From IMG/VR virus record IMGVR_UViG_3300035698_018475, positions 60,323 to 124,322 of that record: 64,000 nt of DNA, one strand, 5' to 3'. Of this stretch, positions 1 to 8,089 are shown piece by piece. The stretch comes from a virus. Under the pieces are notes generated by a model. The model was not told the origin of the DNA. It was given only the letters and a program-made list of their open reading frames with translations, and searched no databases. The translations under genes were made by a program, and so were the position numbers. Every line of letters begins with the position of its first letter. Position 1 is the stretch's first letter.

Positions 1-2
1 TT

Positions 3-812
3 ATAGATATTCCTAAAGGTGTTTATAAAAGAACTGAATTTCATAAAGAACGTATGAGATCAGGAAAAGTCCTTATAACAAGGGTTTGTCCTATATGTGG
101 GGATACTTTTGAATGTGGGGATTGGGCATATAAGTATACTTATTGTAGTATTCGATGTTCTGGTATTTCACAAAGAGGTAAAGTGATTTCACAAGAACAG
201 CGAGATAAAATAAGTACGACTCTACGAACTGTTAAAAGAGAAAGAAGGAAGTGCCTGGAGTGTGGAGAAATATTTGAGATTAAGGTGAATGTTACTAAGA
301 AATTTTGTAATAGAACTTGTTACTTTTCTTATAAAAAACGTGGTATGTATAAACATTCAGAGGAGACAAAGAAGAAGATAGGAGATAGACATAGAAGAGA
401 GAAGTTGAAGAAAGTCTGTCTTTCTTGTGGGAAGGAATTTTATGTATGTAAGTGTTTCAAATCCACTAAGTATTGTTCTATGAAGTGTTTTGGTTTGGAT
501 CATAGAGGGGATGGAGCAGCTGCTTGGAATGGTGGCACATCAAACTTTCCATATCCATTTGATTTTGATAAAGAACTGAAGGAGTTAATTCGTAAGAGAG
601 ATAGTTATGAATGTAGATTTTGTGGTATGTCACAAGAAGAACACTCGGAAGTTCTGGGAGAGCAGTTAAGTATACATCATATTGATTATGATAAGGAAAA
701 TTCTGATCCAAACAATCTTATTTCCTTATGTAGAGGATGTCATCTCAGGACTAATGTTAATAGAGAAAGTTGGAAGAAGATTTTTAGATTAAAGTTAAAA
801 ATGGCGATTTAG
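3..812 (+). CDS. HNH homing-type endonuclease, 5' truncated by window edge
   Basis: The reading frame is open to the window edge; the first internal ATG is at 54 and the in-frame residues before it (IPKGVYKRTEFHKER) look like protein, so the true start is probably outside. Counting from the ATG at 54, three Cys4-type zinc fingers lie at about residues 12-35, 67-89 and 122-145, a NUMOD3-like SEETKKKIGDRH motif at 102-113, and a C-terminal HNH nuclease at 187-230 (CRFC, HHID, NN, CRGCH). NUMOD-type DNA-binding motifs plus HNH are typical of free-standing or intron-borne homing endonucleases that nick phage genes. It sits directly before the tail tube gene, 23 nt away. Target and possible intron are not visible here. 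Confidence 0.85.
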   Translation: MDIPKGVYKRTEFHKERMRSGKVLITRVCPICGDTFECGDWAYKYTYCSIRCSGISQRGKVISQEQRDKISTTLRTVKRERRKCLECGEIFEIKVNVTKKFCNRTCYFSYKKRGMYKHSEETKKKIGDRHRREKLKKVCLSCGKEFYVCKCFKSTKYCSMKCFGLDHRGDGAAAWNGGTSNFPYPFDFDKELKELIRKRDSYECRFCGMSQEEHSEVLGEQLSIHHIDYDKENSDPNNLISLCRGCHLRTNVNRESWKKIFRLKLKMAI

Positions 813-835
813 GGAACTATATAAGGAGAATAATT

Positions 836-1354
836 ATGAGTCCGACTATGGGAGTGGACAATCTTCGGGATAACTTAACTAATCCACAACGTACTTATAT
901 GTGGGAATTCCAATGTGTGAATCCCATAGGAGGTGGTGATGGGGAGACCCTACTCCTTCGTTGTCAGACTATGGTTTGGCCGGGAGAAGCTTTCGGTGAA
1001 ATACTTATTCCCTACAAGCAGACTGCCGGTCTGAAGGTTCCCGGTAAACGTAGCTATACTCATACTTTGGATACTACAATGATCGAGGGGGAAGATGGGG
1101 TAGTACATGATATAATCCACGCTTGGATGCAACTTATTGTGGATAATAAAACTGGGATAGGAGTGGGGGATAATGCGGTGAAAACTGATATTTATCTTCG
1201 ATTACTTTCTACTAAGGGGGAACAAACCAAGAGGATCCGGGTGATAGGTTGTTATCCACAGGCCAGAGATGAAATACCCCTATCCTATGATGATGAGGGT
1301 AATACATTGTTCCCCGTAACTTGGAGTTATGATCGTTGGGAAGAGGTTGTGTAG
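836..1354 (+). CDS. Tail tube protein (T4 gp19-like)
   Basis: 172 aa, close to the usual size of contractile-tail tube proteins (T4 gp19 is 163 aa). It should polymerise as hexameric rings forming the inner tube. The N-terminal NPQRTYMWEFQ segment, the central strand pattern with CQTMVWPGEAF and the C-terminal FPVTWSYDRWEEV fit the gp19-like family. A strong AAGGAG site lies 8 nt before the ATG. It opens the tail/baseplate series, all in the same direction with gaps of a few bases. The family call is by sequence feel and context; a profile search would settle it. Confidence 0.75.
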   Translation: MSPTMGVDNLRDNLTNPQRTYMWEFQCVNPIGGGDGETLLLRCQTMVWPGEAFGEILIPYKQTAGLKVPGKRSYTHTLDTTMIEGEDGVVHDIIHAWMQLIVDNKTGIGVGDNAVKTDIYLRLLSTKGEQTKRIRVIGCYPQARDEIPLSYDDEGNTLFPVTWSYDRWEEVV

Positions 1355-1357
1355 TAT

Positions 1358-1927
1358 ATGGCTAAGTTCTCAGATTTAGTTTCTGGAGTTATGGGACCAC
1401 AATCCCTTTTGTCCTATCATAGGACTTATAATTGGGATATATATTTCTTCTTCTCCATGGGTGGTATAAGGGGAGAACTATTATCTAAGTTCTGTCAAGA
1501 CATTACATTTGGTGGTTATTCCATATCCGATCTGGTAGAATTACGTAAAGGAGGAAGACAAGAGTTTTATCCCGGGATGATGAATGTTAATACTGTTACT
1601 ATGACCTTTGTCATTCCGTCTCCTGATATAGTGGGTAAATTCTTTCAATCTTGGAGGGAGCTAATAGTTGATCGTCAAGGTTTTTATGGAGTGAAGAATG
1701 ACTATTCTAACAATATTTACATTTGGTTGGAGGGCAATAATTACTTTCCTAGTTCCAGATATGTATTAAAAAGAGCATTTCCTCTGGATGTACCTTTGTT
1801 CAATTTATCTTATGGAGATGAAGATGTAGTGAGATATCCAATAAACTTTAAGGTGGATGATGTACAATTGGCAGGAGTTGCTGATACTGCAATAGATTTT
1901 GCCACTGGTCTTTTTAAGTGGTTTTAA
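1358..1927 (+). CDS. Second tail-tube-like protein (tube or tube-initiator)
   Basis: 189 aa, beginning 3 nt after the tube gene. It shares the tube-fold layout: N-terminal RTYNWDIYFFF, a central PGMMNVNTVTMTFVIPSPD strand pair, and a C-terminal LSYGDEDVVRYPINFKVDDV that matches the last strands of gp19-like proteins. In T4-type tails, tube paralogs (gp48, gp54) cap the baseplate and start tube polymerisation, so this could be a tube initiator or a second tube subunit. Which of these cannot be decided from sequence alone. Confidence 0.6.
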   Translation: MAKFSDLVSGVMGPQSLLSYHRTYNWDIYFFFSMGGIRGELLSKFCQDITFGGYSISDLVELRKGGRQEFYPGMMNVNTVTMTFVIPSPDIVGKFFQSWRELIVDRQGFYGVKNDYSNNIYIWLEGNNYFPSSRYVLKRAFPLDVPLFNLSYGDEDVVRYPINFKVDDVQLAGVADTAIDFATGLFKWF

Positions 1928-1960
1928 GGAGATACATTTACAGAAGGGTTGGTAGATACA

Positions 1961-2710
1961 ATGGGAAAGGATTTTAGAAGCGTTAAATTACCGTCTAAAT
2001 GTTTGGTATATCCCGGGGTAAGTCCAGAGGATATATCTATCTGTCAATTAACTGGGGAGGAAGAAAGGTTATTATCGGAGGTCAATACTTCTAATTTGGA
2101 TAGGAAGGTTCTTGAGGTCCTAAAGAATGTAGTACGAGGTGTAGACGTTTCTGTACTAACCGCAGGGGATCGATTGTTTCTCCTGATATGGGAGATTATG
2201 AATTCCTTTTCTGATGAGATTCCTGTAAGTTATCTATGTTACAATTGTAACAAGAAAGTGGATATTACTGGGAAGTTCTCTACTATGGAGGTTATAGAAC
2301 TTCCAGATGATTTCAAACAACCATATCCAGTGACTCTGTCAGATGAAAAAGTAGTAAATCTCCGTTTACTCACAGCGGGTGATGAAGTTCTGATCTCTGA
2401 TTATGAAAGTAGTGGTAAAGATGCTTGGTGTTATAGGTATGCATTAAGTATAGTTTCTGATGATGATATTTTGAGAAGGATTAAGTTCTATCAGGATCTT
2501 CCAGTAAAAGATACTGCTAAAATCAGAGCTTTCCAAGAGAAGTTTTTCCATGGACCCAGTATGGAATTTCCCTGTAAATGTCCATACTGTGGGGAGGAGG
2601 AACTTGTTTCCATACCCTTTCGTATTGAGTTCCTTTTTCCGTCTGGCGAGGGGCTTGTCAGAAATCATGGAATTGGAGTTTCATCTGATGTGGTACCTAA
2701 GGATGAGTAA
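1961..2710 (+). CDS. T4 baseplate-family protein (gp26-like, PF12322-type)
   Basis: 249 aa from the ATG at 1961; a TTG at 1949 would add four residues, but the ATG has a GAAGGG site in front and gives the usual basic start (MGKDFRSVKLPSK). Two Cys pairs form a probable zinc ribbon: CYNC near residue 95 and CKCPYC near 207. Proteins of this T4 baseplate family take part in hub assembly. Its 3' end overlaps the next small gene by 44 nt in another frame, suggesting coupled translation. The function is inferred from family resemblance and position between tube genes and a tape-measure-like gene. Confidence 0.6.
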   Translation: MGKDFRSVKLPSKCLVYPGVSPEDISICQLTGEEERLLSEVNTSNLDRKVLEVLKNVVRGVDVSVLTAGDRLFLLIWEIMNSFSDEIPVSYLCYNCNKKVDITGKFSTMEVIELPDDFKQPYPVTLSDEKVVNLRLLTAGDEVLISDYESSGKDAWCYRYALSIVSDDDILRRIKFYQDLPVKDTAKIRAFQEKFFHGPSMEFPCKCPYCGEEELVSIPFRIEFLFPSGEGLVRNHGIGVSSDVVPKDE

Positions 2711-2798
2711 ATCTGATCTTCTGCAGTGTTCTCTGAAAGAAAGAGATTGGTTATATAACAGATTGATACAGGTGATTAGTAGGAAGAAAGATGGCTAA
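2667..2798 (+). CDS. Small baseplate/chaperone-like ORF (possible gp51 analogue)
   Basis: 43 aa (starts MELEFHLMWYLRMSKSD, ends ISRKKDG). It begins inside the 3' end of the preceding gene in a different frame, and its stop overlaps the next gene's ATG at 2791, an arrangement typical of real coupled phage genes. Acidic-hydrophobic small proteins with an EFH...YLxMS...ERxW pattern occur as tail assembly chaperones or baseplate assembly catalysts in contractile-tail phages; this assignment is from memory of the pattern, not from a search. A weak GAGGGG site lies upstream. It could also be expressed by frameshifting from the upstream gene, but no obvious slippery site was found. Confidence 0.45.
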   Translation: MELEFHLMWYLRMSKSDLLQCSLKERDWLYNRLIQVISRKKDG

Positions 2799-4311
2799 GA
2801 GACCTACTTGGATTAGATCTTATATGAAGCTTGGGAGGTAGGCTTTTGATGATTACACCCTTTCTGTACTTCGCCTAATAGAGAAGAAGTACTCTGAGGA
2901 CTATGTAGTATTTCTTAAACAACTTAGATCTCATTTTTCTCCCGGCACTTCTATAGGAGAAAAGGCACGTATTTTAGAAAAACAGGTTCATCAGTCTATT
3001 AAGACCATCAGGAATCTCCGTGGTTGGTATGGTGGGAAAGCCACGAGAAAAGAAATATCTGAATTGTATGTGACCTTGGAAGCAATAGAATTGGGGATAA
3101 AAGATATTGCTGAGATGTCGGGAGCTTCCCAGGAGTTGAAAAGTGTACTGGTTTCTATACAGGAGCAGGTTAATGTTTCAGTAGAAGAAATCCAGAAAGC
3201 AGGAAAAGCGATTAAGAAAGGAGTATCTTCTGCAAGAGTAAAAGGAAAAGGTAGAAAAAGGCAGAGAAGGGATTCTTCTTTCCAAAGGGATATTTTAAGA
3301 GGCTTTCTTGGGGAAATGGTGGTGGGGAGAGGAGATGGACGTAGGACTAAAGGTAAGGCAGAGGGTCGTGGAAGAACCAGGTTAATGCGGGCTCTGACTC
3401 CAGTTTCTACCCCTGAGATAGGTGGAGAGAGGCCCAGAACCAGGGCAACCACAGTAGGAGGAGTATCTGCAGGAGGTTTATATGAATTCTTTGACCAAGG
3501 TGCTTATAAAGCCACATGGACCAGAGATGTTATTAGTGAGTTGAGGGAGATTAGAACCAAATTAACCATTGGTACAAAAGGTAAGGGAGTGGGTGGTTTA
3601 CTGGGTAAGTTGGCTTTAGTTCTTGGTGGTGGGGCGGGAGTGGTGGCACTTATGGGTGGTTTGGTCGTTACTCTAGGATTATTGGCAGGTGCTGTTGTAA
3701 CTTCTATCGGTGCTTATAATAAGTTCAAGAATATGATAGTAGGAACAAAAGAGGTGGGTAGGAGAGCGGGGGAGGCTGTGTCAGAAAGAGCTTCTGCAGA
3801 TAGGATAAGACAAAGTCTTGGTTTACCATCTGTTGCAAAAGCATTTGGAGAATCTCCAGAAGTACAGAGAGATCTTAGGAGAGCCAAAGCACAGGAGAAG
3901 TTATGGTCTTCAAAGACTAAGATCAAAGAAAGATCTAAGTCACTGGTACAATGGTTGTTCCCCGGAATTAGGACAGATCCTTATCAACCTCATAAGGGGA
4001 CAGAGATAGGTATGACAGCATCAATAGAAAGTATTCTGAAAAGTAGAGAAGCCACGGCAGCAGAAGCCAAGAGAATTACAGAGATGTTAGGAATATCTGG
4101 GGCTGGGGGAAGACCAAGAGGAGGACTTCCTCCCCCAAAATCAGATGTGTTTACCCAGCAGTTTATGACAGAACATGGGAATACCATGAAGAAGGTAGAT
4201 AGTTCTTTGAATCAATTAGTTAAGCAAAGAGGTAAGAAAGATCCCACTCCTATTACTAAAGATAGGCAGTTTGAGGTGGATACTACTCATAATTGGATGA
4301 ATACAAATTAA
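2791..4311 (+). CDS. Tape-measure-like tail protein interrupted by an in-frame TAG
   Basis: The frame opens at ATG 2791 (MAKRPTWIRSYMKLGR), which overlaps the stop of the preceding gene, meets a TAG at 2839-2841, then stays open to 4311. With the amber read through the product is 506 aa; the only start codon after the TAG is a TTG at 3064 without a clear Shine-Dalgarno, giving 415 aa. The protein has charged helical segments, a Lys/Arg-rich stretch, and a Gly-rich hydrophobic hairpin (about 165-200 residues after 3064) typical of tape-measure proteins. Size and position match a short T4 gp29-type tail-length protein. A CAG-to-TAG change is the simplest explanation; it may be a real mutation, a suppressed codon or a sequence error. 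Confidence 0.55.
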
Positions 4312-4321
4312 GGAATAGGAT

Positions 4322-5248
4322 GTGACCATAACGGCGGAACCAACTACTGGGGAACAGTATATAAAAACTTTGGGTAAGACTGCCAGGAATCCAAATAATA
4401 TCCGTGTCCGTTTTCGAGAAGTTCCACAGGTGACACAGAATCAATATTCCCGAGTAGGTTATCTTCCCGAAACGTCTGGAACTCCCGATGCTTATATAAC
4501 TACTATTATTAGTAGGACTTTACAATGTAAGATATATGCAATTATTCCGGAAGAGATAAGATTTGTGGTAAATAGTGTGTGGGAACCTTTTCCAGGATTA
4601 GGTATGTTTAGTGATTTGGCAGAACTAATTCCACAAGCACTGTTTGGGGTAACTTTGGTTCAGCCTTGGATGAAGAGGAGGATGTGGCGGGGTTCAACTC
4701 CTATTCAGATACAGGTTCGGATGCAATTTGTAGCTTATGATAATGCGATGAATAATGTGGTTACTCCTTGTATGTACCTCCAGCAGATGACTTTACCTCA
4801 TGAGAGTTTTAACCTAGATTATGTGGAAAATGAGGGGGCTAAAAATGAGAGTTCTGAGAGATTGTTCACCGCTTACAGTCCACCGGGACCAAGTCCGTTC
4901 ACTGTATTTGAGGATGTAGGAAAGGGGGATAAGATAGACCTAACCTTTGGTACCTTCTTACAGTTTGAGAATGTTATTATCACTGAAGCCGAGATTACTT
5001 TTGATAGTCGGTTTACTCCTGAGGGATTTCCAGTATCTGCTGCAGCAAATATTACCTTTGAAACATTTGAGATGGTAACAAAAGAGAAGTTAAGAGCAGC
5101 CTATGAGTTTAATACTTCGATTCCCAAATTAGATGAGGGGCAAATGCAATCAATTACCTTAAATCAACTTGGAAAAGGTTTGGGGGATACCGTACAAGAT
5201 ACAGTGAATAAAACTTCTAGTTTTGCCAAGAAATTTTTACCAGGATAA
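4322..5248 (+). CDS. Baseplate tube-cap protein (gp48/gp54-like)
   Basis: 308 aa from GTG 4322, with GGAATAGGAT just upstream. The C-terminal half contains the pattern typical of tube-cap/baseplate connector proteins: a strand with VIITEAEITFDSRF, then TPEGFPVSAAANITFETFE. In T4, gp48 and gp54 sit on the hub and template the tail tube. The neighbours (tape-measure-like upstream, gp53-like downstream) agree. I cannot tell gp48 from gp54 type. Confidence 0.6.
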   Translation: MTITAEPTTGEQYIKTLGKTARNPNNIRVRFREVPQVTQNQYSRVGYLPETSGTPDAYITTIISRTLQCKIYAIIPEEIRFVVNSVWEPFPGLGMFSDLAELIPQALFGVTLVQPWMKRRMWRGSTPIQIQVRMQFVAYDNAMNNVVTPCMYLQQMTLPHESFNLDYVENEGAKNESSERLFTAYSPPGPSPFTVFEDVGKGDKIDLTFGTFLQFENVIITEAEITFDSRFTPEGFPVSAAANITFETFEMVTKEKLRAAYEFNTSIPKLDEGQMQSITLNQLGKGLGDTVQDTVNKTSSFAKKFLPG

Positions 5249-5255
5249 ATAAACC

Positions 5256-5561
5256 ATGGATAGGACTAAGTTTTTCAAGAGAACTACCGTTGCCGGGGTA
5301 CGGGAATTGGATTTTCTATACAATACTATATCCAATTTGGTTCCTAGACATAAAAGTACATTCTATCGTCTATCCATACTGGACAGAAAGAGACCAGATA
5401 TTACCAGTTTCAGGAATTATGGTACCCCCAGCTGGTGGTGGATAGTTTTAGCATTTAATGGTATACAAGATCCCTTTTTTGAAACTAAGGTGGGAAGGAT
5501 GTTGGAAATACCAAACGTTTTGGATATTTATGAGTTTGCCAAGGATTTTAAGTTAAGATAG
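5256..5561 (+). CDS. Baseplate wedge protein gp53-like
   Basis: 101 aa. It carries the hallmark of the phage gp53/LysM-like wedge family: DITSFRNYGTPSWWWIVLAFN followed by DPFFETKVGRMLEIP and a terminal DIYEFAKDF. In T4, gp53 joins the wedges into the hexagonal baseplate around the hub. The LysM-like end (GRMLEIPNVLDIY) matches the tail protein X pattern. It starts 7 nt after the previous gene with only a weak ribosome site, so translational coupling is likely. Confidence 0.75.
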   Translation: MDRTKFFKRTTVAGVRELDFLYNTISNLVPRHKSTFYRLSILDRKRPDITSFRNYGTPSWWWIVLAFNGIQDPFFETKVGRMLEIPNVLDIYEFAKDFKLR

Positions 5562-5565
5562 TAAT

Positions 5566-6852
5566 ATGTTAACAAGAACTACTGATTATTCTGTACGCTT
5601 GAAGTTTGGGGATGTTGAAGCCACAGTGGACCCTCATACTATGAGGGAATTCACAGTTACCCAGGATATCAATAGTTTCCTTCCATCTTTTAAGATTCGG
5701 ACCGTGGATCGTCAGGGATTATTGACCCATGTAGTTCCTTTTGATAGAAGAGTGAGTAGAATCTTTGTTCAGTTCAGTGGTTTTGAAGATATTCAAAATG
5801 GGGAGAATCATAACTTTTTTAATTTCATAGTGCATAGGAAATTCCCGGATAGTGATGGTTTGTTCCATATTGAAGGATTGTTGGATGTAGATGGTCTGTT
5901 CTATCCAAAGAGAACCATTGGCAGACAAGGAATGGTATCTTCAATCATAAAAGAGATATCTGAGAATGAACTACGGGTGGTAGAAACAGATATAAGTCCA
6001 TCTCTTGCAGGAACAATGACTACGGTTCAGGGGGATTCTAGTAATGCTGAGTTTCTCAAGTGGTTAAAAGATCAGTCTACTGGATCCAATAATGAGGGAT
6101 GTTTCTTTTGTTTTGTCCGAGTTAGAAGAGGAATAAGAGAATTGGTTTTTCGAAGTTTGCATGATTTTGTCAGGTTAGAACCAGTGAACAACTTTGCTTT
6201 CTTTAGGGAAAAGGTGGAAGATTATTATCCTATCTTAGATTATCAAATAGTAGATACTTTTACGTCTCATAGAATGGGTGGATATAAGACTCAAACCTAT
6301 TCTTACTTTGATTATTATCAAGGAAAGTATGTAAACCAATCTTTGGATACCACGGAGTACTTTGCACTGGCAGAGAAGTTTCTAATAGATTCGAATAGAC
6401 CGGATGAAGATGTTAATGAGATATCGAATCTTGGGAGAAACAAGGAAGATGATAGGACCTACACCGGTAAAATAAAAGGACTGTACTATAAAGCACTTAC
6501 TTCTCTATCAAAGATGTGGATTACTACCAGAGGTATGCAGAATATATGTCCGGGAGATATAGTGTTATTGGCCTTCCCTGGTCCTGCAATAGATGGTAAG
6601 ATCCTGGATTATCAATATTCCGGTTTTTGGTTGGTGGAAAGGATTGTCCATTCCTTTGGTACAAGTTATATTAGTAAAATACTTCTTACTAGGAATGGAG
6701 TGGATTCTACTATTGAGTCCACCTTATTACCAGCTAGTATCAAGAAGACCAGATCCAGAGAGTTTGGTAGAAGAAGAACTTTCGAAACTCCTTCGGTTCG
6801 GAAGGAGATAGGAGAGACTGGGAGAGATGGAGAATCTATTACAACCAGTTAG
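5566..6852 (+). CDS. Baseplate hub protein (gp27/gpD-like)
   Basis: 428 aa. It lies directly before the spike gene, the standard position for the trimeric hub. Mixed beta segments, a late TRGMQNICPGDIVLLAFPG stretch followed by FWLVERIVHSFGTSYISKILLTRNG resemble the end of gpD/gp27-type hub proteins, where the final domain makes a VgrG-like tube-compatible ring. The C-terminal 40 residues are basic and probably disordered. The family assignment rests on layout and this C-terminal pattern. Confidence 0.65.
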   Translation: MLTRTTDYSVRLKFGDVEATVDPHTMREFTVTQDINSFLPSFKIRTVDRQGLLTHVVPFDRRVSRIFVQFSGFEDIQNGENHNFFNFIVHRKFPDSDGLFHIEGLLDVDGLFYPKRTIGRQGMVSSIIKEISENELRVVETDISPSLAGTMTTVQGDSSNAEFLKWLKDQSTGSNNEGCFFCFVRVRRGIRELVFRSLHDFVRLEPVNNFAFFREKVEDYYPILDYQIVDTFTSHRMGGYKTQTYSYFDYYQGKYVNQSLDTTEYFALAEKFLIDSNRPDEDVNEISNLGRNKEDDRTYTGKIKGLYYKALTSLSKMWITTRGMQNICPGDIVLLAFPGPAIDGKILDYQYSGFWLVERIVHSFGTSYISKILLTRNGVDSTIESTLLPASIKKTRSREFGRRRTFETPSVRKEIGETGRDGESITTS

Positions 6853-6858
6853 GAATAA

Positions 6859-7362
6859 ATGGAAGAGAAAGATAAAATTCTAGGTAATTATAGAGGAAAA
6901 GTTCTTTCCACAGACGATCCGGATCAAAAGGGTAGGATCAAGGTTGAGATCTATCCTTGGTTTATTGGAGTTCAAGCAAAGTTTCTCCCGTGGGCAGTTC
7001 CTTGCCGATCCATGTTTTGTGGAGCTGGAGATGGTATAGGTTCTTTTTGTATACCCAGTGTAGGTAGTTATGTTTGGTGTTTCTTTGAAGCAGGAGACAG
7101 GCATCAACCAGTCTACTTCGGGGAAGCCCCTGATTTTGTACATGGTATAGTCCAAGAGGCACTTGATAGTTATCCTAATGTTCGTGCTTGGAAGACTCCA
7201 TCTGGGATAGTTATACAAATAGATGATTCTGCTCCAAGTATAACAATCACTCATCCACAGGGAGCTAGTATTGAGATAGATAGTACAGGTGCTTTAACAG
7301 TATCTTCTGAAGGAATTATAACATTACAAGGGCAAGAAGTTAATATCAATCCGGAAATATAA
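6859..7362 (+). CDS. Baseplate central spike protein (gp5/gpV-like OB fold)
   Basis: 167 aa. The N-terminal OB-fold is typical: YRGKVLSTDDPDQKGRIKVEI, then a central GDGIGSFCIPSVGSYVWCFFE (family motif P.vGd.VwvaFe) and GDRHQPVYFG. The tail (TPSGIVIQIDDS, ITITHPQGASIEIDSTGALTV) fits the start of a trimeric beta-helix spike. It should form the membrane-piercing spike below the hub. There is no lysozyme domain, unlike T4 gp5. The last base overlaps the next ATG. Confidence 0.85.
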   Translation: MEEKDKILGNYRGKVLSTDDPDQKGRIKVEIYPWFIGVQAKFLPWAVPCRSMFCGAGDGIGSFCIPSVGSYVWCFFEAGDRHQPVYFGEAPDFVHGIVQEALDSYPNVRAWKTPSGIVIQIDDSAPSITITHPQGASIEIDSTGALTVSSEGIITLQGQEVNINPEI

Positions 7363-7661
7363 TGGCTAAGAGAAGAATAGCTTGTTTGGGGGATCCTATG
7401 ATGACTCCTGCAGGTGCGTCCAGAGGTACTATAATAGAGTCAGGACAAGAATCTTGGGCAAATAAGTTTAAGGTGAATGGTTTGGAAGTAGCGGTAGAAG
7501 GTGCTAAATCCAAGTATGCTGCTAATCCTAAGAGGAACCTGGTTCCTACTGTACTTAAAACTTTTTCAAATGGTAAGAAGATAATAGTGGCAGGGGATCC
7601 ACATGATGGTCCTGGTACTGCTGTTGCCACTCCTCCAGATCGTTCAGTATATGTGGAATAA
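7362..7661 (+). CDS. PAAR-like spike tip protein
   Basis: 99 aa. Starts MAKRRIACLGDPMMTP, with later VNGLEVAVEG and a terminal GDPHDGPGTAVATPP, matching the PAAR repeat layout of a small sharp cone that caps the spike and often binds a metal at its tip. The ATG overlaps the last base of the spike stop codon. PAAR genes normally follow the spike gene in contractile systems, so context supports the call. Confidence 0.75.
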   Translation: MAKRRIACLGDPMMTPAGASRGTIIESGQESWANKFKVNGLEVAVEGAKSKYAANPKRNLVPTVLKTFSNGKKIIVAGDPHDGPGTAVATPPDRSVYVE

Positions 7662-7664
7662 ATT

Positions 7665-8087
7665 ATGGCCAGTAAAATTTTAGTTGAAGAGACTTCTCTG
7701 ATAAATCCGGGAGAAGTTTGGAGTGAGATCCATCAAGAGATTATCTTGGATTCCCGTGGGACCGTAAAGAGGGTTGTCAATGAAGCAGCTGTGGTGGCTT
7801 CCATAGATAATATACTTCGTACCTCAGTTTATGAGAGAGTGATGTTGCCCAGTTTTGGGGCAGGGATTGATAAACTTCTGTTCGATCCTATATCTCAATC
7901 TTTAGCCACTGAAATATCTACTAAGATAAAAGAGAACATTAGTAGATGGGATGATAGAGTTATAATTAACTCTATAGATTTTACACAACAACCGGATTCT
8001 AATTTTATGGGTTTGAGGATGGTCTTTTCTATTGCGGGATATGAGAATGTATTTGAATATCAAGCAGATATACCTGTTGGAGATTAG
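7665..8087 (+). CDS. Baseplate wedge protein gp25-like
   Basis: 140 aa, the usual size. The gp25/GPW signature is clear: ASIDNILRTSVYERVMLPSF, then GAGIDKLLFDPIS and IKENISRWDDRVIINSIDF. In T4, gp25 links wedge to sheath and is needed for sheath assembly. It is followed by a gp6-like gene whose start overlaps its stop, the usual gp25-gp6 pairing. Confidence 0.9.
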   Translation: MASKILVEETSLINPGEVWSEIHQEIILDSRGTVKRVVNEAAVVASIDNILRTSVYERVMLPSFGAGIDKLLFDPISQSLATEISTKIKENISRWDDRVIINSIDFTQQPDSNFMGLRMVFSIAGYENVFEYQADIPVGD

Positions 8088-8089
8088 TG

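Noticed and set aside
2991-3452. 153-aa frame on the minus strand
   Set aside because: Antisense to the tape-measure-like gene, low-complexity translation and no start signal.
2791-4311. TAG reassigned to an amino acid throughout the phage
   Set aside because: Many genes (for example those ending at 812, 1354, 8087, 14679) stop at TAG, and reading through would fuse or extend them.
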